A stretch of DNA of 64,000 bases from JACKBK01 sp963707275 (GCA_963707275.1 CAVPPH010000002.1:1-64000), one strand, 5' to 3'; shown: positions 1 to 10,566, numbered from the stretch's first letter. The notes: a model not told the origin generated them from the sequence alone. Translations and numbers: made by a program.

Positions 1-33
1 TGGGTTTCACCCGGGAACGAAGCATGATGGGAT

Positions 34-249
34 TCAGCGAAACGCAGCAGCCAACCCAACCAACGCTGGTCCATGAACCATTGCTGGTTGCTGCTGGCTG
101 GCTGCAATTTCCCGAACCTGTAACGTTGCGCTAAAGATTTGACGGTGGTTGTCGATCTGGTCGTAAGTCCCGACGAAGACGAGGTCTTTGACCCCGTCGC
201 TGGTCAGGAACTCGTGGGTGAAACCCAGGTCGATGGCGCTGATCGTCAA
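34..249 (-). CDS. Hypothetical protein or gene fragment
   Basis: I do not recognise a family. A 71-codon frame begins at a TTG and reads as ordinary soluble protein (for example LGFTHEFLTSDGVKDLVFVG). It lies upstream of and divergent from the DUF4143 ATPase gene, with the interlocked inverted repeat between them. It stops 34 bases from the window edge, and since neighbouring genes carry frame breaks it may be the start of a longer gene running off the left end. There is no clear ribosome binding site. It could also be chance coding. Confidence 0.25.
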   Translation of the reverse strand: MTISAIDLGFTHEFLTSDGVKDLVFVGTYDQIDNHRQIFSATLQVREIAASQQQPAMVHGPALVGLAAAFR

Positions 250-295
250 CCAAATACCATGAAATTCTAATTGACGATGTTAGAATTTCATGGTA
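242..295. promoter_or_regulatory. Interlocked perfect inverted repeats upstream of the ATPase gene
   Basis: A 16-base arm, TACCATGAAATTCTAA (255-270), is perfectly repeated in inverted form at 280-295 across a 9-base spacer. The spacer starts with TTGACGAT (271-278), whose exact reverse complement ATCGTCAA is at 242-249. Two palindromes are therefore interleaved as B'-A-B-A'. The block ends 10 bases before the ATG at 306. The position and symmetry suggest an autoregulatory operator, but a mobile-element end is also possible. Confidence 0.6.
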
Positions 296-305
296 ATATC
301 GTGAT

Positions 306-1481
306 ATGATCATCCCAAGACGCAAAATCACTGACCAGATCGAGGTCGCACTGGCGCGCAGTCGAGCTGTCGCTCTGCTGGGCCCGCGTCAGTGCGGCAA
401 GACAACCCTGGCCCGCCAGTTTGTGCCCGCAAACTCTGCTAACTACTTCGATTTGGAGGATCCTGTCAGCCTGGCGCGCCTGGACCAGCCCATGACGGCG
501 CTGCAAGACCTGCGCGGCCTGGTCGTCATCGACGAGGTCCAGCGCCGGCCCGACCTGTTTCCCGTGCTGCGCGTGCTCTGCGACCGCACGCCGTTGCCTG
601 CTCGCTTTTTGATCCTGGGCAGCGCCACACCGGATCTGTTGCGGCAGTCGTCGGAGTCCTTGGCCGGCCGGCTGGAGATTGTCACGATGGGCGGCTTCAA
701 CCAGGCCGAGGTTGGCAGCGCGGCGCAGGCCACGCACTGGCTACGCGGCGGTTTTCCATTGTCGTTCCTGGCAACCTCCGACGAGGACAGCTTCGCATGG
801 CGCAGAACTTTGTCCTGACCTTCCTGGAGCGTGACCTGCCACAGGATGGCATCACCATTCCTGCCCAAACGCTGCTGCGGTTTTGGACAATGCTGGCACA
901 TTACCATGGGCAGGTGTGGAACGGCGGGAGTTGGCGCGCTCGTTGGGCGTTTCTCAACCGACGGTTCGCCGCTATCTGGACACGCTGACAGGTGTGTTTA
1001 TGATCCGCCAGCTCCAGCCCTGGTATGCCAATCTGGGCAAGCGACAGGTCAAGTCCCCCAAAATCTACTTTCGCGACAGCGGCATCCTGCATCAGTTACT
1101 AGGCATTCGCACACAGGATGATCTGCTGCTGCATCCCAAGTCAGGCGCTTCCTGGGAGGGCTACGTGGTGGAGGAAGTCATCAGCGCAGTCGTCCCACGA
1201 AGTGTATTTCTGGTCCACCCACAACGGCGCCGAGCTTGACCTGTTGCTGTTTAAGGAAGGCCGCGCGTGGGCGTCGAGTGCAAGCGTGTGGATGCCCCCG
1301 GCTGACGCCATCCATGCGCAGCGCTCTGTCTGATCTCGACCTCGATCACCTGGTGGTCGTCTACCCCGGCACCCGCGCCTACCCTCTGGCCGAGCACGTT
1401 ACCGTGCTGCCCTTTGCCCAGGTGGCGCAAGAGAACCACGACCTGAGCATTGATCGCTTAGGCGGAAGCGATACGGAGTGA
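306..1481 (+). CDS. AAA-type ATPase with DUF4143 C-terminal domain (COG1373), frameshifted
   Basis: A member of the widespread bacterial/archaeal ATPases that pair a P-loop domain with a DUF4143 domain; their cellular role is not established. The N-terminal 170 codons read continuously, with Walker A GPRQCGKTT near residues 27-35 and Walker B LVVIDEVQ near residues 77-84. The rest is found in successive frames: a piece with NFVLTFLERDLPQ, then a helix-turn-helix-like SLGVSQPTVRRYLDTL, then KSPKIYFRDSGILHQLLG typical of DUF4143, and finally the nuclease-like end (AELDLLLFKEGRAW, then a piece ending near 1481). At least four frame changes are needed. The total of about 390 codons matches the family's usual length. 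The ATG at 306 gives the classic MIIPR start. Confidence 0.8.
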
Positions 1482-1506
1482 GGAGCGTCAGGTTCCGCCT
1501 TAGAAA

Positions 1507-2021
1507 CTATGGCTGGCCGCAATCTTCCGGGCTTGTGACGAGCCAAGGTAAGGGGACTATCCAGAAGCTGCAACGCGCGACTGATACCAGCTTGCAACGG
1601 CCTGGTTTTTTGCGCATCGATTAGCAATGCCACGCCGGCCAACCTCCTGAGAAGCCCGCAGGCAGCGTCTGCCCGCGGCTAACAGGAGTTGACCACCCAA
1701 CCCTTTTCTCTGCATGCTGCGATCCACTGCCAGCCGGCCAAGGCGAAAGACTGGCACATCATGCCGCGCCAATCCGCGTCTGATGACCTCTGGTGTTCGG
1801 GAAAACCCAACCGAAGCGAGGACTCTAGTGAATTGGAGATTCCGAGAGATTCGCAGCGCATCGTCATCTGGAACTGCGAGGCAAGTCTTGGCGCCGCCGG
1901 TATCATGGGCTTGGCGGGCATAACGGCGCAGAAACTTGTTCAGCGCAGCGTCCCCGCAATCAAAAGCATCCCGATCGTGTCGCTTGGCAATCGGCTCCTC
2001 ATGCCAGGGCACAACGGTCAT
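1507..2021 (-). CDS. GNAT-family toxin, TacT-like, frameshifted
   Basis: TacT-like toxins acetylate charged aminoacyl-tRNA and stop translation. The frame from the ATG at 2021 begins MTVVPWHEEPIAKRHDRDAF, then DCGDAALNKFLRRYARQAHD, the typical start of this toxin family, followed by VPVFRLGRLAVD and the acetyl-CoA loop with QRKGLGGQLL. The middle (about 1800-1860) does not match the expected ILGYYSLSP-like stretch, and the end needs at least one more frame change near 1625 (GVALLIDAQK lies in another frame). The exact 3' end is therefore uncertain by some tens of bases. It follows the DUF1778 antitoxin without an intervening stop. Confidence 0.7.
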
Positions 2022-2297
2022 GGCATGATCGGCAGCGCACGCGCCCGCGGTTAACAGCTTCGCATTCGGAGGGGGTGGATCCTCCAGGACATCCGATACG
2101 CGGAAGCTATCTCGCTCAGAGAGAGCAATAAGCTCCGCTTCTGCAATCACTGCCTTGGCAGCTTGCAAGGCATTTTGCAGGACAAAAGATGTCAGGTCCA
2201 TGTGGGTGTAGGAAACGGCGCGCACCAGCAGCGCCTTGTCTTCAGGGCGGATGTAAAGAGACGCCGGACTCCTGTCTTGACGGGCAACTTGCGGCAT
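2022..2297 (-). CDS. DUF1778-family (TacA-like) antitoxin
   Basis: A ribbon-helix-helix type antitoxin that neutralises the downstream GNAT toxin and usually represses the operon. The start is set by ATG at 2297, preceded by GAGGAGG six bases away. SLYIRPEDKALLVRAVSYTH and a C-terminal tail SDVLEDPPPPNAKLL are characteristic of the family. The frame runs directly into the toxin instead of ending with a short overlap. Either a one-base indel removed the stop or the pair is a natural fusion. Given the other frame breaks nearby I favour the indel. Confidence 0.75.
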
Positions 2298-2402
2298 AGA
2301 GAACCTCCTCATCGTTGGCGTATCGAAAGAGTACATGTATCGTTGACGATCTGTCAAATGCTGGCAGATTCCACCAAACAGTCCGTGTGCCAAACAATGA
2401 GA

Positions 2403-2892
2403 TTACTGCCGGAGATAGCCGATCAAATCCAGCTCGCCGGGCGAGTGGCCGGCGCTGGTCAGCAGGATGGCAGCCTCGGAGCGGTGCTGGGTGCCGTGGT
2501 TAATCATGTGGGCCATGAGGTGCCAGAGGGTTTGCTGGAAAGCGGTCCCCTTCGAGTTCTGGTAGTGTATGGTGCGCTGCAAATCCTCGTCGGTCACGCT
2601 GGCGACATAGGCTCGCAACGCGGCAGCCTCGACCTGCCAGCGCTCGAGCAGCGCATCGAAGGATTGATACGACTTCGATCTCGCCGGAAACGATGGGTGG
2701 CAGCGCTTGCCAGCGCCGCCGCCAGATGACCTCGGCTACCAGCGTATGCGCCAGCGTGCCGAACAAACTGCCCATCGGCACAGCGGCGAGCGCAAAGAGT
2801 TGTTCGCTGCTCAGGTGCGCCGCCTGATCGAGGATGCGCTGGTTGGCCCAGTCGTTGTAGGCGAAGAGGATACGGATGTCGGTTGTGTTCAT
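2403..2892 (-). CDS. DinB-family four-helix protein, frameshifted
   Basis: DinB-fold proteins bind a metal through three histidines and often act as thiol-dependent transferases; the substrate here is unknown. The start ATG at 2892 has GAGGAGA upstream. The first half (MNTTDIRILFAYNDWANQR, then GTLAHTLVAEVIW) carries the first histidine. The second half, in another frame from about 2650, has HLMAHMINHGTQHRSEA, giving the HxxxH pair, and ends LDLIGYLRQ. One frame change joins the halves into a normal-sized protein of about 163 residues. Confidence 0.8.
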
Positions 2893-2924
2893 GGTTGATC
2901 TCCTCTGCGGAATACCTGCTCTCC

Positions 2925-2992
2925 CGTCATTCCCGCGGAGGCGGGAATCGATTCTTCACGAGCGGTGGACTCCCGCCTCCGTGGGAGTGACG
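2925..2992. repeat. Dispersed palindromic element (SFPRRRES type)
   Basis: Arms CGTCATTCCCGCGGAGGC and its near-complement (two mismatches in 22 bases) flank a short centre. This is the common bacterial intergenic element whose spurious translation gives SFPRRRES. It lies in the 284-base gap before the aminotransferase gene at 3177, where I see nothing else. Confidence 0.7.
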
Positions 2993-3176
2993 CGGAACGG
3001 GGAAGGGGGAGTAACCAGATCGCGGGTTGTTGATTGGCAACCGGCTGCCATTATACCTGCGAATAGCGCACAGCAACAGGCTGCGTGGCGCGATCGGCCG
3101 CGCCAATACGTTCAACATCACGTAACGTATGCCGTGATTAGCGGCAGTGAATGTGTAACAGCGAAAGGAAACCAGG

Positions 3177-4369
3177 ATGCCCTTGTCAGTAGCAGGATCA
3201 AAACGAATCGAAGCAGTGCTGGGCGCGATGAGCCCGTTTCTCAATTTCTTTCAGGACCCGGTCGTGACGGCGCGCATGGGCGACCCGGCGGTCAGCGATT
3301 TTGTGGCCGGCAATCCGCAGGAGATGCCGCTGCCGGAGTTTTCCGCAGGCGTTACAGCACTGGAGCACCCCGCACAACAAGGATTGGTTCGCCTACAAGA
3401 TGAGCGAGCCAGGCCCGCGGGCGCGTTGTGGCTGACACGCTGCGCCAACGATTCGCCATGCCCTTCGACGCCGAGGACATCTTTATGACCAATGGCGCGT
3501 TTGCGGCCATCGCGGTCGCTGTCGGCGCGATCACCGATCCGGGCGACGAAGTCATCTACATCAGCCCGCCGTGGTTCTTCTATGAGGCGATGATCGCCTC
3601 CAGCATGGGCACGCCGGTGCAGGTACAATGCGATCCGGTCACGTTTGACCTGGACCTTGCTGCCATCGAGGCCGCCATCACGCCGCGGACGCGCGCGATC
3701 ATTGTCAACTCACCCAACAATCCCACCGGCAGGATCTACCCGCCGGCGACACTGACTGCGCTGGCTGATCTGCTGACGGCTGCCAGCCAGCGCAACGGGC
3801 GGACGATCTACCTGCTCTCCGACGAGTTGTACAACCGGATCGTCTACGACGGCCGCGACTTCACGACGCCGACCGCCTATTACAGCCAGTCATTTCTGCT
3901 CTACACCTACGGCAAGACGCTGCTGACGCCCGGCCAGCGCATCGGCTACATCGCGCTGCCGCCGTCGATGCCGGAGCGGGAGCGCATCCGCCCGGCCATC
4001 CTCGCCTCCCAGGTTGTCACGGGGTACGCCTTTCCCAACGCGCTGCTGCAGCATGCCCTGCCCGACCTGGAGAAGCTCTCCATCGACATCGAGCACCTGC
4101 AGGCCAAACGAGACAGGTTGGTTGCGGCACTGCAGGGAATGGGGTACCACCTGCATAGCCCGGAGGGGACGTTCTATCTGCTGGTGCGTTCTCCCCTGGC
4201 CGACGATGTTGCGTTCTGTCACTGGCTGGCGGAGCGCAACGTGCTGGTGCTGCCGGGCGCGACGTTTGAAATGCCCGGCTATTTCCGCATCTCCATCACT
4301 GCCAGTGACGACATGATCGACCGCGCGCTGCCCGGCTTTGCCGCCGCGCTTTCAGAGTTCAAGGAGTAA
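3177..4369 (+). CDS. Class I/II PLP-dependent aminotransferase, frameshifted
   Basis: A fold-type I aminotransferase that moves an amino group between an amino acid and a 2-oxo acid; the substrate cannot be read from sequence. The start ATG at 3177 follows an AAGGAA-like site. The N-terminal part (GAMSPFLNFFQDPVV) is joined through a short middle frame (WSTPHNKDWFAYKMSEPGPR) to the long frame from 3428. That frame has MTNGAFAAIAVAVGAI, the NSPNNPTGR substrate/PLP motif, LLSDELYNRIVY and the PLP-lysine region YTYGKTLLTPGQRIGY. Two one-base changes restore about 397 residues, normal for the family. The stop is four bases before the next gene, so the two are probably co-transcribed. Confidence 0.85.
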
Positions 4370-4373
4370 CACA

Positions 4374-4853
4374 ATGCACGCATCCGATGTTCTGATGTAC
4401 GGCCACTTCACCTTCATGCGCACGCTGGAGGCGTTTCCCGTCAATCAGCGTACTACCGGCGGGACAGTGGGCTACTGGTCGGTGAAGGACCTTGTAGCGC
4501 ATCTCGCGTCTTTCGAACTGGTGCTGGTGGAGGTGCTGCAAAATGTGGTGGCGCCCTGTCCTACTCCGCTGCGTGATGCGCTGACTGCTGACGGGCAGGC
4601 GTTCAACGACCGGCAGGTGGATGTGTTGCGCAAAGACTGGTCGTATGAGCAATGCCTGGAGGAGTATCTGGCAGCGCACGAACAGGTGCGCGGACTGGTC
4701 AGCAAGCTCCCCACTGGCTTGCTGCAACAAACCGGCGCGATCCCGTGGTACGGCGAAGAATACGACCTGGAAGACCTGATCACCTACATGTACTACGGCC
4801 ACAAGCGCGAACACAGCGGCCAGATCCAGACATTCCGCGACCGCTTCCGGTGA
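4374..4853 (+). CDS. DinB-superfamily protein
   Basis: An uninterrupted 159-residue protein of the DinB/DfsB-like four-helix fold. WSVKDLVAHLASFE near the N-terminus and the closing YYGHKREHSGQIQTF with an HxxxH pair fit the metal site of the superfamily. The chosen ATG has AAGGAG (overlapping the previous stop) nine bases upstream. It sits directly behind the aminotransferase gene. It ends one base short of the convergent flavin reductase gene. Its enzymatic activity is unknown. Confidence 0.75.
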   Translation: MHASDVLMYGHFTFMRTLEAFPVNQRTTGGTVGYWSVKDLVAHLASFELVLVEVLQNVVAPCPTPLRDALTADGQAFNDRQVDVLRKDWSYEQCLEEYLAAHEQVRGLVSKLPTGLLQQTGAIPWYGEEYDLEDLITYMYYGHKREHSGQIQTFRDRFR

Positions 4854-4854
4854 A

Positions 4855-5482
4855 CTATCCGATCTGCGAGGGCGGGCGGATGAGGTCGAACATGGCTGGG
4901 GCGACGCGGCTGTAGCTGTTGCCGGCCAGGCGGCCGATGGGCTGGAGCTGCGCGATGTCGATCTTGTCGCCGCCGATCAGCAGCGTGTCATCGACGTGGA
5001 CATGCACCACCTGTCCGATGACCACGCTGGCCGCGCCGATCTCGTGGCCGAGATCGACGATCTGCGTCAGCCGGCACTCGAAGTGGATCGGGACTCTCGC
5101 CGACGCGCGGCGGGCGCACCACGCTGGATGGTACCGGCGTCAGCCCGGCCGCCGCGAACTCGTTCACCTCCGCCGGGAACTCGGTCGAGGTGAGGTTCAT
5201 CTGCGGCCCCAGCGCCTCGGTGACGATGTTGACCACGAACTCGCCGGTGGTGCGCACGTTGTGCAGCGTGTCCTTGGGCTGGCCGTCGGTCGATCGGATC
5301 ATGGGGCAGAACAGGACATGCGGCGGGTTGGCGCCGGCCGCGGTGAAGAACGAAAAGGGCGCCAGATTCGGCTCGCCCGCCTCGTCCACGGTAGACACCC
5401 AGCCAATGGCGCGCGGCACAATCGACCCGATCATCAGCTTGTACAGCGACTGCCAGGGAAGGGTGGAAGGGGAGATTTCCAA
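4855..5482 (-). CDS. Flavin reductase-like FMN-binding protein, frameshifted
   Basis: Member of the flavin reductase domain family (FMN-binding split barrel). Such proteins reduce flavin for a partner oxygenase or act on small substrates. The frame contains MIGSIVPRAIGWVSTVDEAG and NLAPFSFFTAAGANPPHVLF, the family signature. The C-terminal third (CRLTQIVDLGHEIGAASVVI to IRPPSQIG) is in another frame from about 5100. I place the start at a TTG (5482) because CTGGAGG lies eight bases upstream and no ATG fits. It is downstream of the HPPD gene on the same strand (about 110 bases apart). Confidence 0.8.
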
Positions 5483-5592
5483 GGGGGTGTCCTCCAGGAG
5501 TGAACACGTGCCCTGAACGAATACGGATAGTAATCGATGCCACGCATCACGCATTACGCTCACGTTTTGGCGACAAAAGAGCCTGTTCGCTT

Positions 5593-6731
5593 CTACAGAT
5601 TGCCCCGTCGCTCCTGCTCCTGCTCCAGCGCCTCGAACAGCGCCTTGAAGTTGCCCTTGCCGAAGCCGCGGCTGCCGTGGCGCTCGATGACCTCGATGAA
5701 CATGGTCGGGCGGTCCTGCAGCGGGCGCGAGAAGATCTGCAACAGGTAGCCCTCGTCGTCGCGGTCGACCAGGATGCCGAGCTCGCGGATGGCGGCCATG
5801 TCCTCGTCGATCGGGCCGACCCGCTCGGGCAACTGGTCGTAGTAGGCGTCGGGCACGCGCAGGAACTCGATGCCGTTGGCGCTGCAGCTGGCGCATGGTC
5901 GCCAGGATGTCGCCGGTGCTCATGGCGACGTGCTGCACGCCCGGTCCCATGTAGTAGTCCAGGTATTCCTCGATCTGGCTCTTGCGCTTGCCCTCGGCCG
6001 GCTCGTTGATGGGGAACTTGACCCGCCCGCTGCCGTTCTGCATCACCTTGGACATCAGGGCCGAGTACTCGGTGCTGATGTCCTGGTCGTCGAAGTGCAG
6101 CAACTGGCGGAAGCCCATCACCTGGTGGTAGAAGTTGACCCAGTGGTTCATCTTGCCCAGCTGCACGTTGCCCACCATGTGATCGATCGCCGACCAGCCC
6201 GGTCGACTGGGCCGGCAGGTCCAGCGGCTTGTAGGTCGGCGCAAACGGCCCGCGGTAGTCGCTGCGGTCCACGAAGACGTGCAGCACCTCGCCGTAGGTG
6301 TGGATGGCCGATGTGCGCAGGACGCCGTGCTCGTCGGCTTCCTCGCGCGGCGCCCAGGCGCTCTTGCCGCCGCGGGCGCGTGGTCTCGCGCCAGGCCTGC
6401 TCCACGTCATCGACGGTCAGCGCGATGACCTTGACGCCGTCGCCGTGGACCAACTGGTGCGCGGCGATCTCGCTGCTGGGGCCGTAGGCCGCCGACACGA
6501 CAAAGCGGATCTTGCCCGACTCCAGCACGTAGGAGGCGAACTGGCGGTTGCCGGTCTCCAGCCCGGAGTAGGCCACCGGCTTGAAGCCAAAGGCCTTCCA
6601 CCAGTAGTACATGGCCTGCTTGGCGTTGCCCACCCACCAGTGGACGTGGTCGATGGCTTTCAGTTGCAGAAAATCGGCTTCCTCGGTGATGGCCCGGGCG
6701 CCGTTGGTGTGTTCGTCGCGGTCATAGTCAT
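5593..6731 (-). CDS. hppD: 4-hydroxyphenylpyruvate dioxygenase, frameshifted
   Basis: Converts 4-hydroxyphenylpyruvate to homogentisate, the second step of tyrosine breakdown and the entry to tocopherol/plastoquinone-type quinones. The non-haem iron ligands are visible: His in IDHMVGNVQLGKMNHWV, His in PGVQHVAMSTGDI, and Glu in PTMFIEVIERHGSRGFGKGN. The last 80 residues, ending near EALEQEQERRGNL, are textbook HPPD. The start ATG at 6731 has AGAGGAGT seven bases upstream. At least four frame changes (near 6700, 6370, 6200 and 5870) are needed for about 378 residues. All catalytic elements survive, which favours sequencing indels over decay. It follows the nitroreductase gene on the same strand. 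No homogentisate dioxygenase is present in the window. Confidence 0.9.
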
Positions 6732-6793
6732 GGCAGATACTCCTCTGATGTGAATCGCGAGCTCAATTCTCTGGGTCTGCGCTCGTGGGAACC

Positions 6794-7467
<674 letters not shown>

Positions 7468-7475
7468 GGAACTTT

Positions 7476-7594
7476 GAGGAACTGAGGGAAATAAGGGAAA
7501 GGCAGGAAACAAGGGAAAAGAGGGAAACCCGGCGAAACAGCCTTGAGCCGGAGGCCGTTTCCCTCATTTCCTTCATTTCCCTCTTTTCCCTGCT
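7476..7594. repeat. GGGAAA-rich simple repeat with inverted copy
   Basis: The gap between the aminotransferase and nitroreductase genes holds about seven purine-rich units (GGGAAATAA, GGGAAAGG, GGGAAAAGA). After a short centre come the complementary units (TTTCCCTCA, TTTCCTTCA), which overlap the last codons of the aminotransferase. The transcript could fold into a long hairpin. The same unit recurs at 20455-20515. Confidence 0.75.
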
Positions 7595-8789
7595 TGCTCG
7601 ATGACTCTCGCCAGCCGCTCGATCGCCACCGGGATCAGCTCCGGCTGGACGTTGCTGAAGTTCAGGCGCAGGGTGTTGCGGTAGCCGCCGTCTATCGCAA
7701 AGGCCGCGCCGGGCACGTAGGCGACACCGGCCGCGATGGCGTCCTCCAGCATCGCCCACGCGTCGATGTCGTCGGGCAGCGTCAGCCAGACGAACAGGCC
7801 GCCTTGCGGCCGCGTCCAGCTTGCCAGCCCGCCGAGATGCTGCGCCAGCGCGTCGAACAACACATCGCGGCGGCAGCGGTTGGCAGCGTTGAAGACGCGC
7901 CAGATGCGCCTCCATCAGCCCACGCTCCACGAACAGGCTGACCGCGCGCTGGATCAGCGTCGACGACTCGAGGTCGATGGACTCGCGCAGCACGGTCACC
8001 TGCGCGGCCAGCTCAGCCGGGGCGACGATCCAGCCCAGCCGCAGCGACGGCGCGAGCATCTTCGAGAACGAACCGACGTAGAAAACGACGCCGGCCTCGT
8101 CGAAGGCTTTGATGGGCGGCAGCGGCTGGCCCTCGAAGCGCAGCGCGGAATAGGGATCGTCCTCGATCACCGGCACCCGGTAGCGCGCGGCCAGCTCGGC
8201 GATGCGCTGCCGCTTCTCCAGCGTCAGGCTGACGCCCAGCGGGTTGTGGAAGTCGGGGATGACCACGGCCAGGCGCGGCCGCGGCGCGCGGTGAAATGCT
8301 TCCTCCAGCGCGTCGACGTCGATGCCGCTGGCCAGATCGGTGGGCACGGTGCGCACCACCGCGCCGCGGCCGGCGGTCACCTGCTGGATGCCGGTGAAGG
8401 TGACCGCCTCGATCACCGCCGGCTGGCCGGGATCGAGAAAGAGCCGCGAGAGGATCGTCAGCCCCTGCTGCGCGCCGTTGGTGATGAAGACCTGCTCCGG
8501 TTCGCAGGCTACGCCGCGCGCCCGCATCGTGTCGCAGATCCAGCTGGCGCAGCGGCTCGATCATCGGGCTGTATTGCAATGCGCGCGCGCCATCGCGCCG
8601 CAGCACGGTCTCGAAACATTCCTGCAACTCGGACAGCGGCAGCAGCTCACTGGCCGGCAGCCCACCCGCCAGCGAGATCACGTCGGGACGCGCCGTCAGC
8701 TTCAGCAGCTCGCGCATCACCGAACGCTTGAGCGTGCCAGCTTCGGCGCTCAGCGCGAGTCCGCGCGCACGCGCTGTGCCCGTTTGCAT
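7573..8789 (-). CDS. Class I aminotransferase, 2-aminoadipate/aromatic type (LysN/ARO8-like), frameshifted
   Basis: A PLP enzyme of the group that includes 2-aminoadipate and aromatic aminotransferases. Motifs in order: TARPDVISLAGGLPASELLP near the start, FITNGAQQGLTILSRLFLDP, VVIPDFHNPLGVSL, VIEDDPYSALRFEG, and the Schiff-base lysine in VGSFSKMLAPSLRLGWI. The C-terminal frame (LASWTRPQGGLFVWLTLPDD to VIEQAGKRGK) starts near 7863. Frame changes near 8550 and 7890 restore about 405 residues. The gene lies between the Lrp regulator and the nitroreductase/HPPD genes, all leftward. It could supply 4-hydroxyphenylpyruvate from tyrosine to HPPD; that role is inferred from position. Confidence 0.85.
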
Positions 8790-8926
8790 GGCCGTTCGCT
8801 GTCGTCTGCCTGTATCGCCACTGCTTCGCCGTTGCTATCATCGCAGCACTGGTCTCCTTTGACCCGCTTCAACGCTCACCGTCTGCCGCTCTCTCCGATC
8901 ACTGATCACTGGATACCGATTACCGG

Positions 8927-9419
8927 TCACTGCTCCCCGCCCAGCGGCAGCGCTGTGGACGATTTGACCACGCTGAGCACCAGGCTGGTGTAGATGCGCG
9001 CCACGCCGGGAAGAGGTGTCAGGCGGTGCAGTACAAAACGCTCCAGGTCCTTGCGGTTGCGGATCGCTACTTTGAGCAGATAGTCGAACTCGCCGGTGAC
9101 ATGAAAGGCCTCCAGCACCTCAGGCATCGCCTGCACGGCAGTCCTGAAAGCAGTCACGCTGTCGGGCTGATGCATCTGCAGGCTGACGTTGACAAAGCAG
9201 ACCATGTCGTAGCCGGCCTGCTCCCAGTTCAGCAGCGCCACGTAGCGATCGACGTAGCCTTCCTGCTCCAGCCGCTTGATGCGGGCGTGGGTGGCGGAGG
9301 TGGACAGCCCGACGCGCCGGGCCAACTCTACGCTGCTCAGCCGGCCATCTTCCTGCAGTTCGCGCAAGATCTGGCGGTCCAGGTCGTCCGATGCTGTTGT
9401 CTTGCGGGGATTTTATCAC
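8927..9419 (-). CDS. Lrp/AsnC-family transcriptional regulator, start frameshifted
   Basis: An amino-acid-responsive regulator: N-terminal helix-turn-helix (GRLSSVELARRVGLSTSATH) and a C-terminal RAM ligand-binding domain (FHVTGEFDYLLKVAIRNRKD, then LTPLPGVARIYTSLVLS). The expected leading piece KTTASDDLDRQILRELQEDG is in frame with the body but has a stop just upstream and no good start. A GTG at 9419 is one base out of frame across a CCCC run. Removing one C gives a normal start of about 163 residues. The gene heads the leftward aminotransferase/nitroreductase/HPPD group and is the obvious candidate to regulate it. Confidence 0.85.
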
Positions 9420-9643
9420 GCGGCCCTGCTTTCGTCAATGGATTTACGGCAGAATAATCTATCTTGCGAAAATACGCAACTAAATATCTATGTTCACAGA
9501 AAGATATCCTGTGCAAGCGCCGGGAGATCTCCGGCAGCTCCCGGCGCCGCATTCGAAGGGAGTGTGATTGCGTTGGCAGCCGGAGAATTCTGTGTTACAA
9601 TGCGCAAGCCATTTTCCGGATCGCGCCACGAGGTTTTTTACCA

Positions 9644-10162
9644 ATGCAATTGACACAACGACAGAAGATAGGGATAGGCATCGTCTCCGTCGCCGGCTTG
9701 CTGGTGCTGGTGATGATCTTCCTCTATTTGATGACGCACCCGGTCGTCACCAACCGGCTGCGCGACATCTCCATCATCATCCTGGCCATCACGCTGATCA
9801 CGTTGGATATCGTGTTGATGGTGATGATGTGGCAGATCATCAGGCTTATGCTGTTCCTGTTGGACGAACTCAAGCCGGTGCTGGAGAGCCTGCAGGAGAC
9901 TTCGAGCACCGTGCGCGGCACAGCCAGCTTCGTCAGCGAAGGGGTCGCCAGTCCGATGATCGACGTTTCTGCCAAGACCGCCGGCGCCAAGGGCTCGGTG
10001 CGTTTCGTCCTGGCAAGCCTTGGCATCAAGTCCAGAAAGCGGACACCCGACCCGGCGGCCGGCTATCAGCCAGACTGGTCAGCCGGCACCGCTGCTCCGT
10101 CAGGCACACCGACTGAAAACACGCAGGAGACGACCAACAATGGCGAAAGAGAAGGAATCTAA
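9644..10162 (+). CDS. Hypothetical membrane protein with DUF948-like layout
   Basis: Two hydrophobic segments follow a short polar start: residues about 9-30 (IGIVSVAGLLVLVMIFLYL) and 41-72 (ISIIILAITLITLDIVLMVM). They lead into an amphipathic stretch, LDELKPVLESLQETSSTVRG, and a Pro/Thr-rich tail. That plan resembles small envelope-stress proteins encoded next to YtxH genes, but I cannot name the family firmly. The ATG at 9644 was chosen because the upstream codons look non-coding. The stop overlaps the next gene by 23 bases, so translation is probably coupled. Confidence 0.7.
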   Translation: MQLTQRQKIGIGIVSVAGLLVLVMIFLYLMTHPVVTNRLRDISIIILAITLITLDIVLMVMMWQIIRLMLFLLDELKPVLESLQETSSTVRGTASFVSEGVASPMIDVSAKTAGAKGSVRFVLASLGIKSRKRTPDPAAGYQPDWSAGTAAPSGTPTENTQETTNNGEREGI

Positions 10163-10539
10163 CGCGATGTTCTGGGGAGTCGTGCTTGGCGCCATCGGCG
10201 GGGCGGCGTTCACGCTGTTGCGCACGCCGCGTTCCGGCCGCGAAATCCGCGGCGAGATCACCAGCCAGGCCAGCCGGCTGACCTCGCGCGGCCAGCCGCC
10301 GGCCAGCTATACCTGGCAGCCTCCCTGCCCAGCCAGCCAGCCCCGCTCAGCAGCAGGCGGCAGATGTCGCCGCGGCCGTTCAGCAGACAGGCCAGCGCGG
10401 CTGCGGCTACCGCTTCCGCACTCCAGAAGCAGATGGCCAGCGACAGGCCAGGGCTGCCCAGCAGCAGGCCTCGGAGGTCGCTGCTGATGCAGTCGCAGAC
10501 GAAGCCAGCGCAGCGGCCGATGATGTGACCGCTAGCTGA
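10140..10539 (+). CDS. YtxH-domain protein, frameshifted
   Basis: A small protein with one N-terminal membrane segment followed by a glycine-anchored motif. MFWGVVLGAIGGAAFTLLRT and PRSGREIRGEI are the YtxH signature. After about residue 55 the frame is lost; the Ala/Gln-rich region and the ending EASAAADDVTAS appear in other frames, stopping at 10537-10539. Such proteins usually have a long helical tail of this composition. It begins inside the preceding membrane-protein gene and ends 27 bases before a strong terminator. Confidence 0.7.
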
Positions 10540-10566
10540 CCACCCCCGCGGTTTTGCTCGCTAAAG

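Noticed and set aside
940..1000. Separate DNA-binding regulator near 950
   Set aside because: The helix-turn-helix-like segment SLGVSQPTVRRYLDTL is a normal internal part of DUF4143 ATPases.
2163..2729. Plus-strand open frame across the antitoxin and DinB genes
   Set aside because: Both genes on the opposite strand have clear motifs and good ribosome sites; this is a shadow.
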